From the NCBI GenBank assembly GCA_016791425.1, contig JAEUMQ010000013.1:186001-250000 (forward strand): DNA of 64,000 nt. The letters are read 5' to 3'. Below are positions 9,700-18,166 of the stretch, one piece after another (positions within the stretch are counted from its first letter, which is position 1; every line of letters begins with the position of its first letter). Position numbers and translations under genes: made by a program. Source of the stretch: Hyphomonadaceae bacterium (GTDB lineage: Bacteria > Pseudomonadota > Alphaproteobacteria > Caulobacterales > Aquidulcibacteraceae). The notes beneath the pieces are model-generated. The model did no database searches and was not told the origin of the DNA. It saw only the letters and a program-made list of their open reading frames with translations.

Positions 9700-10719
9700 A
9701 TGGCGCACAAACCCATCGCCGTCTCGATGGGTGATCCGGCGGGCGTGGGCCTCGAGATCGCGGCCCGCGCCTTCGCCGCCCAAAGTGTACAGCCGGGAGC
9801 GCCGCGCTTCTTCCTGGTCGGCGACGCCAACGCCGCCGCTCGCGCCGCGCGGCGCATCGGTCTCGATCTGCCCTTGCGCAAGGTTGGCGCCGCCGCGCAG
9901 GTGGCCGACACCGCCCCCGACGCGCTTCCCGTGCTGCATGTCCCGCTCGCGATGGAGGAAACGCCCGGCGAACCCGATCCGGTCAACGCGCACGCCATCA
10001 TCGAATCCATAGCGGTCGCGACCGCCGCCGCCGCCAGCGGCGCTGCTTCCGCGATCGTCACGCTGCCGATCGCCAAGGCGCCGCTCTACCAGGCCGGCTT
10101 TCCGTTCCCGGGACACACCGAGTTCGTCGCCCACCTCTGCGAAGCGTTGCCCTACGAGCGCACCCGCGGGCCGGTGATGCTGCTCGCCGGCGAGGGGCTT
10201 CGCGTCGCCCTCGCCACCATCCACATCTCCCTGGCCGAAGCCATCGACCATCTGTCCACGGAGCTTCTGATCCGCACCGTGCGCGTCGTGCACGAGGCGA
10301 TGCGCAGCGACTTCGGCCTCGCCGCGCCGCGCATCGCGCTGGCCGGGCTCAATCCGCACGCCGGCGAGGGCGGCTCGCTCGGACGCGAGGAGCTGGAGAT
10401 CATCAATCCGGCCGCCGGCGAGCTGCGCGCCGAGGGCATCGACGTCGCCGACGCGCGCCCTGCCGACACGCTGTTCCACGCCGAGGCGCGCGCCGGCTAC
10501 GACGTCGCGATCGCGATGTATCACGATCAGGGCCTCATCCCGGTGAAGACGCTCGATTTCTGGGGCGCGGTGAACGTCACGCTCGGCCTCCCGATCGTGC
10601 GCACCTCGCCCGATCACGGCACGGGCTTTGACATCGCGGGCAAGGGGCTCGCGCGCCCCGAAAGTTTCATCGCCGCATTGCAGATGGCGCGCGACATGGC
10701 CGCACGACGCAAGGGATGA
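9700..10719 (+). CDS. pdxA: 4-hydroxythreonine-4-phosphate dehydrogenase
   Basis: Oxidises 4-phosphohydroxy-L-threonine in the vitamin B6 (pyridoxal phosphate) pathway. The 339-aa protein has the family start (SMGDPAGVGLEI), the FPGHTEF metal-binding His motif, and YHDQGLIPVK near the C-terminus. The ATG immediately follows the surA stop codon and the gene overlaps rsmA by four bases (ATGA), so all three are co-translated. Confidence 0.96.
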   Translation: MAHKPIAVSMGDPAGVGLEIAARAFAAQSVQPGAPRFFLVGDANAAARAARRIGLDLPLRKVGAAAQVADTAPDALPVLHVPLAMEETPGEPDPVNAHAIIESIAVATAAAASGAASAIVTLPIAKAPLYQAGFPFPGHTEFVAHLCEALPYERTRGPVMLLAGEGLRVALATIHISLAEAIDHLSTELLIRTVRVVHEAMRSDFGLAAPRIALAGLNPHAGEGGSLGREELEIINPAAGELRAEGIDVADARPADTLFHAEARAGYDVAIAMYHDQGLIPVKTLDFWGAVNVTLGLPIVRTSPDHGTGFDIAGKGLARPESFIAALQMARDMAARRKG

Positions 10720-11558
10720 GCGGCGCGGTGGATGAGCCGCCGCCGATCCGCGCGCTGCTGGAGCGCGAGGGATTGTGGGCCGACAAGGGCCTCGGTCAGC
10801 ACTTCCTGCTCGATCTCAACATCACCCGCCGCATCGCGCGCGCAGCCGGGGATATCGCAGGCAAGCCTGTCATCGAGATCGGCCCAGGCCCCGGCGGCTT
10901 GACGCGCGCGCTCCTGGAAGCGGGCGCCGATCCCCTCTACGTCATCGAGCGCGACGCACGCTTCCTGCCGATCCTCGAAGAGCTTCGTCCGTGGACGAAC
11001 GATCGCTTGCGCGTCGTGCATGCCGATGCGCTCGACATCGACGAGGCGTCCCTGGCGCCGAAGGCCGCAATCGTGGCGAACCTGCCTTACAATGTCGCCA
11101 CGCCGCTGCTGGTCAAATGGCTGAAGGCCGGGCCAGGCCTCGATCCGCTCGTGCTCATGTTCCAGGCCGAAGTGGCTGACCGCATCGTCGCGACGCGCGG
11201 CTCATCAGCCTACGGACGGCTCTCGGTGCTCGCCCAGGCTCTCCGCAAGGTCGAGCGCGCGATGAAGCTCCCCGCGCGCGCCTTCACCCCGCCGCCGAAG
11301 GTCGATTCCGCCGTCGTGCGGCTCGATCATCGCGCCGACGCCTTCCCCGACATCGAGGCGCTGGAGCGCGTCTCCGCCGCCGCCTTCGGCCAACGCCGCA
11401 AGATGCTCCGCTCCGCGCTCCGCTCCCTGACCCCAACGCCCGAGACCCTGCTCGCCGCGGCCGGGCTCACCCCGACCGCGCGCGCCGAGGAGATCGACAT
11501 AGCCGGCTTCCGCGCGCTTGCGGAGGCCTGGCGAAAGGCGCAATCGTCCAGCGCCTGA
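10716..11558 (+). CDS. rsmA: 16S rRNA dimethyladenosine transferase RsmA (KsgA)
   Basis: Uses S-adenosylmethionine to dimethylate the two adjacent adenines near the 3' end of 16S rRNA, a late check in small-subunit assembly. At 280 aa it is of family length. The SAM-binding loop EIGPGPGGLT and the catalytic NLPYNV motif are intact. It is the last core gene of the lptF-rsmA unit. Confidence 0.96.
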   Translation: MSGAVDEPPPIRALLEREGLWADKGLGQHFLLDLNITRRIARAAGDIAGKPVIEIGPGPGGLTRALLEAGADPLYVIERDARFLPILEELRPWTNDRLRVVHADALDIDEASLAPKAAIVANLPYNVATPLLVKWLKAGPGLDPLVLMFQAEVADRIVATRGSSAYGRLSVLAQALRKVERAMKLPARAFTPPPKVDSAVVRLDHRADAFPDIEALERVSAAAFGQRRKMLRSALRSLTPTPETLLAAAGLTPTARAEEIDIAGFRALAEAWRKAQSSSA

Positions 11559-11570
11559 ACGGGGGAGACC

Positions 11571-11882
11571 ATGCTGCGCTTCACGCTTCTCGCCATCGGC
11601 TTGGCCATCGCGTTGTCCGCCTGCAAGACGCCCTACAAGGCGCCGCTGCCGCTGAACGGTCCGATCGCCTATTCCTGCTCGGACGGCACGCAGCTCATGG
11701 CCGATTTTGTGGGCGACGAAGCACGCATCGCCATCGTGGGCGGCGTCTCGGTGGTTCTGCCGAACGCCGGCACGCCCGAAGCGCCGAACTACACCAACGG
11801 TCGCTACACGCTGCGCGGCCGCGGGGCCGCGGCGAACTGGCTGAGCCCCGGCCACAGCTTCACCGCCTGCCGCGGAAGCTGA
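11571..11882 (+). CDS. MliC-like small lipoprotein (putative C-type lysozyme inhibitor fold)
   Basis: 103-aa lipoprotein: signal peptide with lipobox LSAC, then a compact beta domain. The domain begins YSCSDG and ends with a short strand TACRGS, giving the paired cysteines expected for the MliC/PliC lysozyme-inhibitor family, whose members sit in the envelope and block host lysozyme. The match is by pattern and length only; the inhibitory loop is not confidently seen. GGGGGAG precedes the ATG. It lies 12 bases after rsmA and ends exactly one base before the convergent small membrane protein gene. Confidence 0.6.
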   Translation: MLRFTLLAIGLAIALSACKTPYKAPLPLNGPIAYSCSDGTQLMADFVGDEARIAIVGGVSVVLPNAGTPEAPNYTNGRYTLRGRGAAANWLSPGHSFTACRGS

Positions 11883-12008
11883 TCACTCCGCTGGCGGCAA
11901 ATGCCGGGGGCGGTCTTTCGCGAAGAAGCCGACGAACCAGAGCCCGAAAAACCCCGTCGCCACCACCGCGCCCAAGCCGATCACCACTGAGAGCCACGGG
12001 TCCGTCAC
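11883..12008 (-). CDS. 41-aa single-span membrane protein, coupled to the 79-aa protein
   Basis: Unrecognised tiny protein of 41 aa: a short N-terminus (VTDPW), one hydrophobic span of about 22 residues rich in Gly and Phe, and a basic, proline-containing tail (KDRPRHLPPAE). The start is a GTG at 12008 that overlaps the stop of the upstream gene as GTGA. Being coupled to a membrane protein and having a clean positive-inside tail makes a real gene likely. It is last in the gmk unit. It could form a complex with the 79-aa protein. Confidence 0.55.
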   Translation of the reverse strand: MTDPWLSVVIGLGAVVATGFFGLWFVGFFAKDRPRHLPPAE

Positions 12009-12244
12009 GGCTGCACCTCGTCCGCAAAGCCCAGATGGAGAATGGTCTGCGCCAGGGCATGAAACAAGACCGCGGCCAACACCAGGCCAAGGCTGCCCCA
12101 ACCCCATTGCAGGCCGTTGTTCAAAAGAGGGCCAAACGAGGCTCCAATGAAACAAGCAATCACTACGCCGTTGAAGAGGACGGCGCTGAGCTTTACCGCT
12201 TCCTCGCGATGCCTGGCGGACTTGATGCGCAATCTGAACCGCAT
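12005..12244 (-). CDS. 79-aa two-span membrane protein downstream of gmk
   Basis: Unrecognised 79-aa protein with a basic N-terminus (MRFRLRIKSARHREE), then two hydrophobic segments around residues 19-40 and 51-70 joined by a short Asn/Gly/Trp-containing turn. The ATG at 12244 lies two bases after the gmk stop, and the stop overlaps the start of the 41-aa ORF by four bases, so translation of the three is probably linked. No catalytic residues are apparent. Function unknown. Confidence 0.6.
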   Translation of the reverse strand: MRFRLRIKSARHREEAVKLSAVLFNGVVIACFIGASFGPLLNNGLQWGWGSLGLVLAAVLFHALAQTILHLGFADEVQP

Positions 12245-12246
12245 GC

Positions 12247-12885
12247 TCAGCCCCCGTCTTTCAGCAGCCCCTCCACAAAAGCGGGCAGCCAGCTCTGGCG
12301 TCCACGCTTGAGCCGCTCCGCAGCAAGGATCGCGACGAGCGCAGCATGCGTGGCCTCCACGTCGCGATTGACCAGCACGTAATCGTACTCCTCCCAATGC
12401 GCGATCTCGCCGGCCGAGCGCGCCATGCGCCGCTGGATGACTTCTTCGGAATCCTCCGCCCGCGCCCGCAGGCGCCGCTCGAGCTCGCCATGCGACGGCG
12501 GCAGGATGAACACGCCCACGACGTCGCTCGGCGCCGCCGCCCGCAGCGCGCGCGCGCCCTGCCAATCGACGTCGAAGAGAACATCGCGCCCGGCCGCGAG
12601 CGCCGCCTCCACCGGCGCGCGCGGCGTGCCGTAGAAATTGTCGAACACGAGCGCCCATTCCAGGAACTCGCCGCGCGAGGCCATCGCCTCGAACTCTTCG
12701 CGCGCCATGAAATGATATTCGCGCCCTTCGCGCTCGGCGGGTCGCGGCGCCCGCGTCGTGGCGGAGATGGAAAGCGCGATCGCCGCGTCGCGCTGCACGA
12801 GCATCTTCGCGAGCGTCGACTTGCCTGCGCCCGAGGGGCTCGACAGCGCAAGCATCAGCCCGCGCCTTTGCTCGTCACTCGACAT
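12247..12885 (-). CDS. gmk: Guanylate kinase
   Basis: Phosphorylates GMP to GDP with ATP. 212 aa with the P-loop SSPSGAGKST, the GMP-binding stretch (SISATTRAPRPAEREG and REYHF) and a typical lid region rich in Arg. It overlaps the yicC gene by 11 bases, the widespread yicC-gmk pairing. Confidence 0.96.
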   Translation of the reverse strand: MSSDEQRRGLMLALSSPSGAGKSTLAKMLVQRDAAIALSISATTRAPRPAEREGREYHFMAREEFEAMASRGEFLEWALVFDNFYGTPRAPVEAALAAGRDVLFDVDWQGARALRAAAPSDVVGVFILPPSHGELERRLRARAEDSEEVIQRRMARSAGEIAHWEEYDYVLVNRDVEATHAALVAILAAERLKRGRQSWLPAFVEGLLKDGG

Positions 12886-13771
12886 TGGCCGCCTGCTCCC
12901 GCACCTGATCGATCGCGGTCTTCAGATCGAGCCCGAGCCGGGTCAGGGCCAGATCCTGCGATTTCGAGCACAGCGTGTTGGCCTCGCGCGCAAATTCCTG
13001 CGCCAGGAAATCCAGCCGCCGCCCCGCCGGCTCTTTCTGCTTCAGCAGCGAGCGCGCCTCCGCCGCGTGCGCCGCGAGCCGGTCGAGCTCCTCCTGCACG
13101 TCGCCCTTGAGCGCAACGAGCGCCGCCTCCTGCGCCAGGCGCTGCGGGTCGAGCTGCACCTCAGGCGCCAGCGCCGCGAGCCGGAGCTTGATGCGCTCCT
13201 GGGTCGCCGCAGGCCCAGCCGCCGCGATCGCCTTGGCCTCCGCCGTCAGCGCCTCGATCCGCGAGACGAGGCCCCCCAGGACTTCCCCGAGCGCGCGTCC
13301 CTCCTGTCCACGCGCCGCCGCAAGCCCGTCGAGCACGGTGTTGAGCGTGGCCGCGAGCGCATCGCCGATGAGGCCGATGAGCGCCTCCGGGGCCTGCTCC
13401 TCGATCGCGAGCACGCCGCGGACGAGCAGGAGCCCGTCCCAGCTCGGCGCACCGACGCGGCCGGATTCCACGAACGGCCGTCCCGCCGCAATCAGCGCCT
13501 CGACCTGATCCACATTCAGCGTCGGGGCGGCCGCGACAGCCGCTTCCTGTTTCAGCGCCAGGGAAATCTGGATCGCGCCGCGCTTGAAGCGTTTGCCCGC
13601 CGCCTCGCGCGCGACCGTCTCCAGCCCCTCGAAGCCGGACGGGAGCCTGAGCTTCAGGTCGAGTCCGCGGCTGTTGACGCTGCGCGCTTCCCAGGCCCAG
13701 CGGATGCCGCCCCGTTCGCCTGCGGCCTCGCCATCGGCGCGCGCGAACCCGGTCATGCCCGATATCGCCAT
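12875..13771 (-). CDS. yicC: YicC family endoribonuclease-like protein
   Basis: 298-aa member of the YicC family, some of which are reported as endoribonucleases that act on small RNAs. The start (MAISGMTGFARADGE) and the C-terminal block (KEPAGRRLDFLAQEFAREANTL, about residues 240-262, and the SKSQD segment) are family hallmarks. A longer open frame exists upstream, but the ATG at 13771 is the only one that gives the conserved N-terminus. Overlaps gmk. Confidence 0.92.
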   Translation of the reverse strand: MAISGMTGFARADGEAAGERGGIRWAWEARSVNSRGLDLKLRLPSGFEGLETVAREAAGKRFKRGAIQISLALKQEAAVAAAPTLNVDQVEALIAAGRPFVESGRVGAPSWDGLLLVRGVLAIEEQAPEALIGLIGDALAATLNTVLDGLAAARGQEGRALGEVLGGLVSRIEALTAEAKAIAAAGPAATQERIKLRLAALAPEVQLDPQRLAQEAALVALKGDVQEELDRLAAHAAEARSLLKQKEPAGRRLDFLAQEFAREANTLCSKSQDLALTRLGLDLKTAIDQVREQAANVE

Positions 13772-13836
13772 GTGATGCTCCAGAATCGCAGATGAATAGG
13801 CGACTGGGAGCTTTCTGTCCCGGACGGCGCGATTCT

Positions 13837-14907
13837 CTAGCGGTTCGACGCCGCCGCAGCCGCCTCGCGCTCGACCTGCCGCCAGCGCGCCACGTTCGCA
13901 TTGTGGTCCCGGACATTGGTCGCGAAGACATGCCCCCCCGTCCCGTCGGCGACGAAGAAGATGTCGTTCGTGTGCGCCGGATTGAGGGTCGCTTCGATCG
14001 AGGCGCGGCCCGGATTGGCGATCGGCGTCGGGGGAAGGGCCGGTATCTGATAGGTGTTGTAGCCGGTGTTGAGCGCGATCTCGCTCTGGCGAATGCCACG
14101 CTGCAGGCCTGTAGTCTCGTTCACGAGCCTGCCGTTCACGCATCGCTCCGGATGCTGCCGGCACACCCCGTAGATGATGGTCGGGTCGCTCTCCAGCCGC
14201 ATCCCGCGCTTCAGCCGGTTCACGAACACCGACGCCACGCGCGGACGCTCCGCCGCGATCCCGGTCTCTTTCTCCACGATCGAGGCAAGGATCACGGCCT
14301 CTTCTGGCGTGCGCACCGGCAATCCGTTGGCGCGCCGCGCCCAGGCGTCCTGGAGCGCCTGGCTCCGCGCCTCCATCATGCGCCGCAACACCTCGGATCG
14401 ATCCGCCCCGCGTTCGACATTGTACGTCTCCGGCAGGATCGAACCCTCCGGCGGAACCTCCGGCACATCTCCCGTCAGCAGGTCGGAGCGCGCCAGGATC
14501 TCGACGATCGCGGAGCTGGTGAGCCCTTCGGCGACCGTGATCGAATGCGCGAGCGCACTGCCGCTCGCCAGCATGTCGATGATCGCGCGCGGCGAGGCGT
14601 GCGCTGGGATCGAATATTCGCCGGCCTTGAGCACCCGCTGCTGGGAATAGGCGTAGGTCGCGACCCGGAAGATGAGCGGATTGCGGATCTGTCCTTCCGC
14701 CTCCAGCAGCCGGCCGATCGCGTTGATCCCGGCCCCGCGCGGGACCACAACGACCTTTTCCTCCGTAGACGGACCAGCGCGGTTGGCTTCGAAGACCACG
14801 TAGAGCGCCGTCGCCAGCAGAAGGGCGCCCGCCGTGAGCGCGAGCGACATGAGCGCGTTGAAGCGCGACCAGAATCCCCCGCGTCGAGCACGACGCGCGG
14901 CGGCCAT
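13837..14907 (-). CDS. mltG: Endolytic transglycosylase MltG
   Basis: Inner-membrane lytic transglycosylase thought to terminate nascent peptidoglycan strands. 356 aa: a basic cytoplasmic tail, one membrane span at about residues 18-40, a LysM-like region (VVVPRGAGINAIGRLL), then the YceG catalytic domain with the conserved ASIVEKET Glu motif and YNTYQIPALPP. The ATG overlaps the fabF stop by one base (TGATG). The fabF-mltG order is common in alphaproteobacteria. Confidence 0.93.
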   Translation of the reverse strand: MAAARRARRGGFWSRFNALMSLALTAGALLLATALYVVFEANRAGPSTEEKVVVVPRGAGINAIGRLLEAEGQIRNPLIFRVATYAYSQQRVLKAGEYSIPAHASPRAIIDMLASGSALAHSITVAEGLTSSAIVEILARSDLLTGDVPEVPPEGSILPETYNVERGADRSEVLRRMMEARSQALQDAWARRANGLPVRTPEEAVILASIVEKETGIAAERPRVASVFVNRLKRGMRLESDPTIIYGVCRQHPERCVNGRLVNETTGLQRGIRQSEIALNTGYNTYQIPALPPTPIANPGRASIEATLNPAHTNDIFFVADGTGGHVFATNVRDHNANVARWRQVEREAAAAASNR

Positions 14908-16193
14908 CACTCCGCCGCGGTTAGAATGATTGCCGCGTTCGTCCCGCCGAAACCGAAGGAGTTCGACATCGCTATCTGAACCGTACGCTTCTTCGCCGTA
15001 TGCGGCGTCAAATCGATCACGGTATCGACCGAAGGATCGTCCAGATTGAGAGTAGGAGGGACCACCCCATCCCTGATCGCCAGAATGCAAAAGATCGCCT
15101 CCACGGCCCCCGCCGCCCCGAGGAGATGCCCGATCGCCGACTTGGTCGACGACATGGAAAGATCGCCAGAAGCGTTCCCGAACACCCGCTCTACCGCCTT
15201 AAGTTCTATCTCGTCCCCCAGCGGCGTAGAGGTCCCGTGAGCGTTGATATAATCGATATCCTTCGGCGCCAAGCCCGCGTCCGCTAAAGCTCCCTTCATG
15301 GCGCGATAGGCCCCGTCGCCGTCCTCGGCAGGGGCCGTCACATGATAGGCGTCGCCCGACAGCCCGTAGCCTTTCACCTCGGCGTAGATCTTCGCGCCGC
15401 GCGCCTTGGCGTGCTTGTACTCCTCCAGGATGACCACGCCCGCGCCCTCGCCCATGACGAACCCGTCACGCTGCTTGTCATAGGGCCTGGAGCCCTTTTG
15501 CGGCGCATCGTTGAAATGCGTGGAAAGCGCGCGCGAAGCGGCGAACCCGGCCATGCCGATGCGGCAGATTGCACCTTCCGCGCCGCCCGCGACCATGACG
15601 TCGGCGTCGCCGTAACGAATGAAGCGCGCCGCATCGCCGATCGCATGCGCGCCGGTGGCGCATGCTGTGACCACCGCATGGTTCGGCCCGCGGAATCCGT
15701 GCCGGATCGAAACCTGCCCGCTGGCGAGATTGATGAGCGCGCCTGGGATGAAGAATGGGCTCACCCGCCGCGGCCCCTCGGTATGGAGGGTGATCGCGGT
15801 CTGCGCGATGCTGTCGAGCCCGCCGATGCCCGCGCCGATGAGCACGCCGGTGCGTTCCCGCTCCTCCACGGTCTTCGGCGCCCAGCCGCTGTCGGCCACC
15901 GCCTCATCGGCGGCCGCCATCGCGTAGAGGATGAACTCATCGACCCGACGTTGCTCTTTGGGCGACATCGTGAGGTCGGGGTCGAAGACCCCTTCCTGGC
16001 CGGGCGCGCCTCCGCCTCGCCCATCGACGCGCGGTACATGGCACGCGATCCGGCAAGGCAGATCATCGACCTTGAAATGCGTGATCGGCCCCGCGCCCGA
16101 TTTGCCTTCGATCAGGCGCCGCCAGGTGACTTCACGTCCGAACCCCAGCGGCGAGATGAGACCGATCCCGGTGACGACAACCCGACGCGTCAT
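14907..16193 (-). CDS. fabF: Beta-ketoacyl-ACP synthase II
   Basis: Condensing enzyme that elongates acyl-ACP with malonyl-ACP in type II fatty acid synthesis. 428 aa with the nucleophile Cys178 in TACATGAHA, the catalytic His motifs INAHGTST and AIGHLLGAAG, and the C-terminal FGFGGTN loop. It sits directly after acpP (12-base gap), so substrate carrier and enzyme are made together. Confidence 0.96.
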   Translation of the reverse strand: MTRRVVVTGIGLISPLGFGREVTWRRLIEGKSGAGPITHFKVDDLPCRIACHVPRVDGRGGGAPGQEGVFDPDLTMSPKEQRRVDEFILYAMAAADEAVADSGWAPKTVEERERTGVLIGAGIGGLDSIAQTAITLHTEGPRRVSPFFIPGALINLASGQVSIRHGFRGPNHAVVTACATGAHAIGDAARFIRYGDADVMVAGGAEGAICRIGMAGFAASRALSTHFNDAPQKGSRPYDKQRDGFVMGEGAGVVILEEYKHAKARGAKIYAEVKGYGLSGDAYHVTAPAEDGDGAYRAMKGALADAGLAPKDIDYINAHGTSTPLGDEIELKAVERVFGNASGDLSMSSTKSAIGHLLGAAGAVEAIFCILAIRDGVVPPTLNLDDPSVDTVIDLTPHTAKKRTVQIAMSNSFGFGGTNAAIILTAAE

Positions 16194-16205
16194 CTGGGCC
16201 GCGCG

Positions 16206-16451
16206 CTAGCGCTTTTCGGCGAGCTTGTCGGTGATGAACTTGACCGCGTCGCCGACGGTTTGGATGTGCTCGGCGGCGTCGTCGGGAATCTCGATTCCGA
16301 ACTTCTCCTCGAACGCCATCACGAGCTCGACATTGTCGAGGCTGTCCGCGCCCAGATCGTCGATGAAGCTCGCCTTGTCGGTCACCTTCTCCGGCGGCGC
16401 CTCCAGGTGCTTCACGACGATTTCTTTCACCTGCTCAAAGACGTCCGACAT
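16206..16451 (-). CDS. acpP: Acyl carrier protein
   Basis: Carries the growing acyl chain on a phosphopantetheine arm. 81 aa, acidic, with the attachment Ser37 in the DSL motif ([12 protein letters not shown]). The ATG at 16451 has GAGG six bases upstream; an earlier in-frame codon adds four residues of no apparent value. A 184-bp gap before it suggests its own promoter in addition to read-through from fabG, consistent with the high ACP demand. Confidence 0.97.
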   Translation of the reverse strand: MSDVFEQVKEIVVKHLEAPPEKVTDKASFIDDLGADSLDNVELVMAFEEKFGIEIPDDAAEHIQTVGDAVKFITDKLAEKR

Positions 16452-16573
16452 GAATTGCCTCACATATCCTCAGGTACTGGTCGGTTCTTGTTGGTTCGCG
16501 CCGGGCCCGGGCCCAAAAATCAAGGCGCGGCCAAGAATTGGACACTGGCCGGTCGCCTAACACATCTGACCGT

Positions 16574-16593
16574 GCGTGGCTAGAAGGCCACGC
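16574..16593 (-). terminator. Hairpin after fabG, possible attenuator/terminator
   Basis: A perfect 7-bp stem (GCGTGGC / GCCACGC) with a 6-base loop lies 43 bases past the fabG stop in the fabG-acpP spacer. There is no T-run on either strand, so it may mark an mRNA end or stabilise a processed acpP transcript rather than act as an intrinsic terminator. Confidence 0.35.
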
Positions 16594-16635
16594 CCAAGCC
16601 GGAATTGGGATCTCCCCCAAAGAGCCGAAGCCGGA

Positions 16636-17376
16636 CTACATCATGGCCATCCCGCCGTTCACGTGCAACGTGTGGCCGGTGACATAGCCCGCTTCCTCGC
16701 TGGCGAGATAGAGCGTCGCGGCCGCCACATCGTCGCCTTCGCCGAGCCGGCCGGCAGGTATGCGCCCAAGCATGGCGCTTTTCTGGGCGTCGCTGAGCAC
16801 ATCGGTCATCGCCGAGCGGATGAAGCCGGGCGCGACGCAATTGACCGTGACGTTGCGCGACGCGACCTCGGCCGCCAGCGCCTTGGAGAATCCGATCATC
16901 CCGGCCTTGGAGGCCGAATAATTCGTCTGGCCCGGATTGCCGGTCGCCGCCACGACCGAGGTGATGCCGATGATACGCCCCCAGCGATTGCGCATCATGT
17001 TCTTCAACGCCGCCCGCGACAGCCGGAAATAGGCGTCGAGATTTACCCGCAGCACCGCGTCCCAGTCCTCGTCCTTCATCCGCAGGAGGAGGCCGTCCTT
17101 GGTCATCCCCGCGTTCGACACCAGGATGTCGAGGCGCCCCCCGAGCGCTCCCTCGGCCTGCCCCACGAGGGCGTCCACCGCCGCCGCGTCCGAGAGCGAG
17201 CAGGGTAGGACGACCGGATCGTGCTTGAGCCCCGCCTTGGCTGCTTCGAGCGCCTCAACCCGGGTGCCGGAGAGCGCGACGCGCGCCCCCGCCCCGTCGA
17301 GCGCCTGCGCAATGGCGCCGCCGATCGCGCCCGATGCGCCCGTGACGAGCGCGGTCTTACCTGAAAGGTCGAACAT
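16636..17376 (-). CDS. fabG: 3-oxoacyl-ACP reductase
   Basis: NADPH-dependent short-chain dehydrogenase that reduces 3-oxoacyl-ACP. 246 aa with the cofactor loop TGASGAIGG, SNAGMTKD, and the catalytic Ser, Tyr and Lys in ITSVVAATGNPGQ and NYSASKAG. The C-terminus GHTLHVNGGMAM is diagnostic of FabG rather than a generic SDR. GAGGA lies five bases before the ATG. Confidence 0.96.
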   Translation of the reverse strand: MFDLSGKTALVTGASGAIGGAIAQALDGAGARVALSGTRVEALEAAKAGLKHDPVVLPCSLSDAAAVDALVGQAEGALGGRLDILVSNAGMTKDGLLLRMKDEDWDAVLRVNLDAYFRLSRAALKNMMRNRWGRIIGITSVVAATGNPGQTNYSASKAGMIGFSKALAAEVASRNVTVNCVAPGFIRSAMTDVLSDAQKSAMLGRIPAGRLGEGDDVAAATLYLASEEAGYVTGHTLHVNGGMAMM

Positions 17377-17399
17377 GTATTCCTCGCAAGCGGCAGGGC

Positions 17400-17540
17400 T
17401 TATTCCCCGGCCGCCACGGCGGCAAGCGTGACGACCGTCTCCCAGTTGCGCGCCGCGCCAAGCCGGAGCGGCCTCAGCTTCGAGCGCCCCTGCCCATCCG
17501 GGTAAGTCCCATAGCGGCAGCCCTCGCCCTGCGCGCTCAT
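17400..17540 (-). CDS. 46-aa small protein between the DUF2059-like gene and fabG
   Basis: Unrecognised 46-aa ORF found by reading the spacer on the minus strand. Its ATG overlaps the upstream stop as ATGA (17537-17540), and it ends in TAA 23 bases before fabG. The N-terminal half is hydrophilic with one Cys and several Gly, Arg and Lys; the last 15 residues (TVVTLAAVAAGE) are hydrophobic but too short for a span. The exact four-base coupling and position inside a tight operon support translation; it could also be a leader that sets fabG expression. Confidence 0.45.
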   Translation of the reverse strand: MSAQGEGCRYGTYPDGQGRSKLRPLRLGAARNWETVVTLAAVAAGE

Positions 17541-18166
17541 TGCGCCGGCATCGCATGACACCACCGCGGCGCGCCTCCCGTCTCCGGCGCACAGGCCCGC
17601 GCCAGCGCCGTGAGCGCCTCGCCGGCCATGTCACGCGACAGCCCTTGCGCGACCGTACGCAGCGTCGCCTCCACGCGCCGCGCCATGGGCGAGCCCAGGA
17701 ACAGGAGCACGCGCTCGAAATCCGCCGAAGGGATCGCGGCGAGCGCCTGGATACGCGCGCCATCCGTCCTGGCGCGCTGCGCCGCCGCGACGGCTCTGGC
17801 GACGTCCGGCCTCTGCAACACGCCCTGCATGTCGATGAGCTGCTGGAGCTCCCCGGCGCTGAACTCGGCGGCGAGCGCCGTGTTGACGGCCTCCAGGATC
17901 GCCGGCATCCGCCGATCGAGGATCGGCGTCAGGATCCCCGCAACCTGGCCCGCCATCGCCGCCCGCTCAGCCTCGCTGGCGTCCGGCAGGCGCCGCGCGA
18001 TCGTGTTCTCCAGGCTCGCGCGGGCGCCGGCGCGAAGCTGCTCGGCGACGTCCGATACGGCCATGAAGCGCGCGGCGAGCGCCCGCCCATCCGATGTCTC
18101 ATCGGCGCGCGCAAGGCTCGTCGCGGCGAGGAACGCCAATCCCATGAGCAGGACGCGCACGCTCAA
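17537..18166 (-). CDS. DUF2059-like secreted protein in the fab operon
   Basis: 209-aa protein with a signal peptide (hydrophobic residues 4-18, then ARA-D). The mature part is all-helical and Ala-rich, with a [16 protein letters not shown]-like segment and a [14 protein letters not shown] segment that resemble the DUF2059 pattern of periplasmic proteins. Two Cys near the C-terminus may pair. The start overlaps the fabD stop as TTGA (TTG at 18166); GTG at 18160 is an alternative. Its role beside fatty-acid synthesis genes is unknown. Confidence 0.65.
   Translation of the reverse strand: MSVRVLLMGLAFLAATSLARADETSDGRALAARFMAVSDVAEQLRAGARASLENTIARRLPDASEAERAAMAGQVAGILTPILDRRMPAILEAVNTALAAEFSAGELQQLIDMQGVLQRPDVARAVAAAQRARTDGARIQALAAIPSADFERVLLFLGSPMARRVEATLRTVAQGLSRDMAGEALTALARACAPETGGAPRWCHAMPAQ

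Noticed and set aside
8251-10617. Very long open frame (788 codons) on the minus strand opposite surA and pdxA
   Set aside because: It is antisense to two clearly conserved genes. Its product is a low-complexity Gly/Asp/Arg/Val-rich sequence typical of GC-rich shadow frames.
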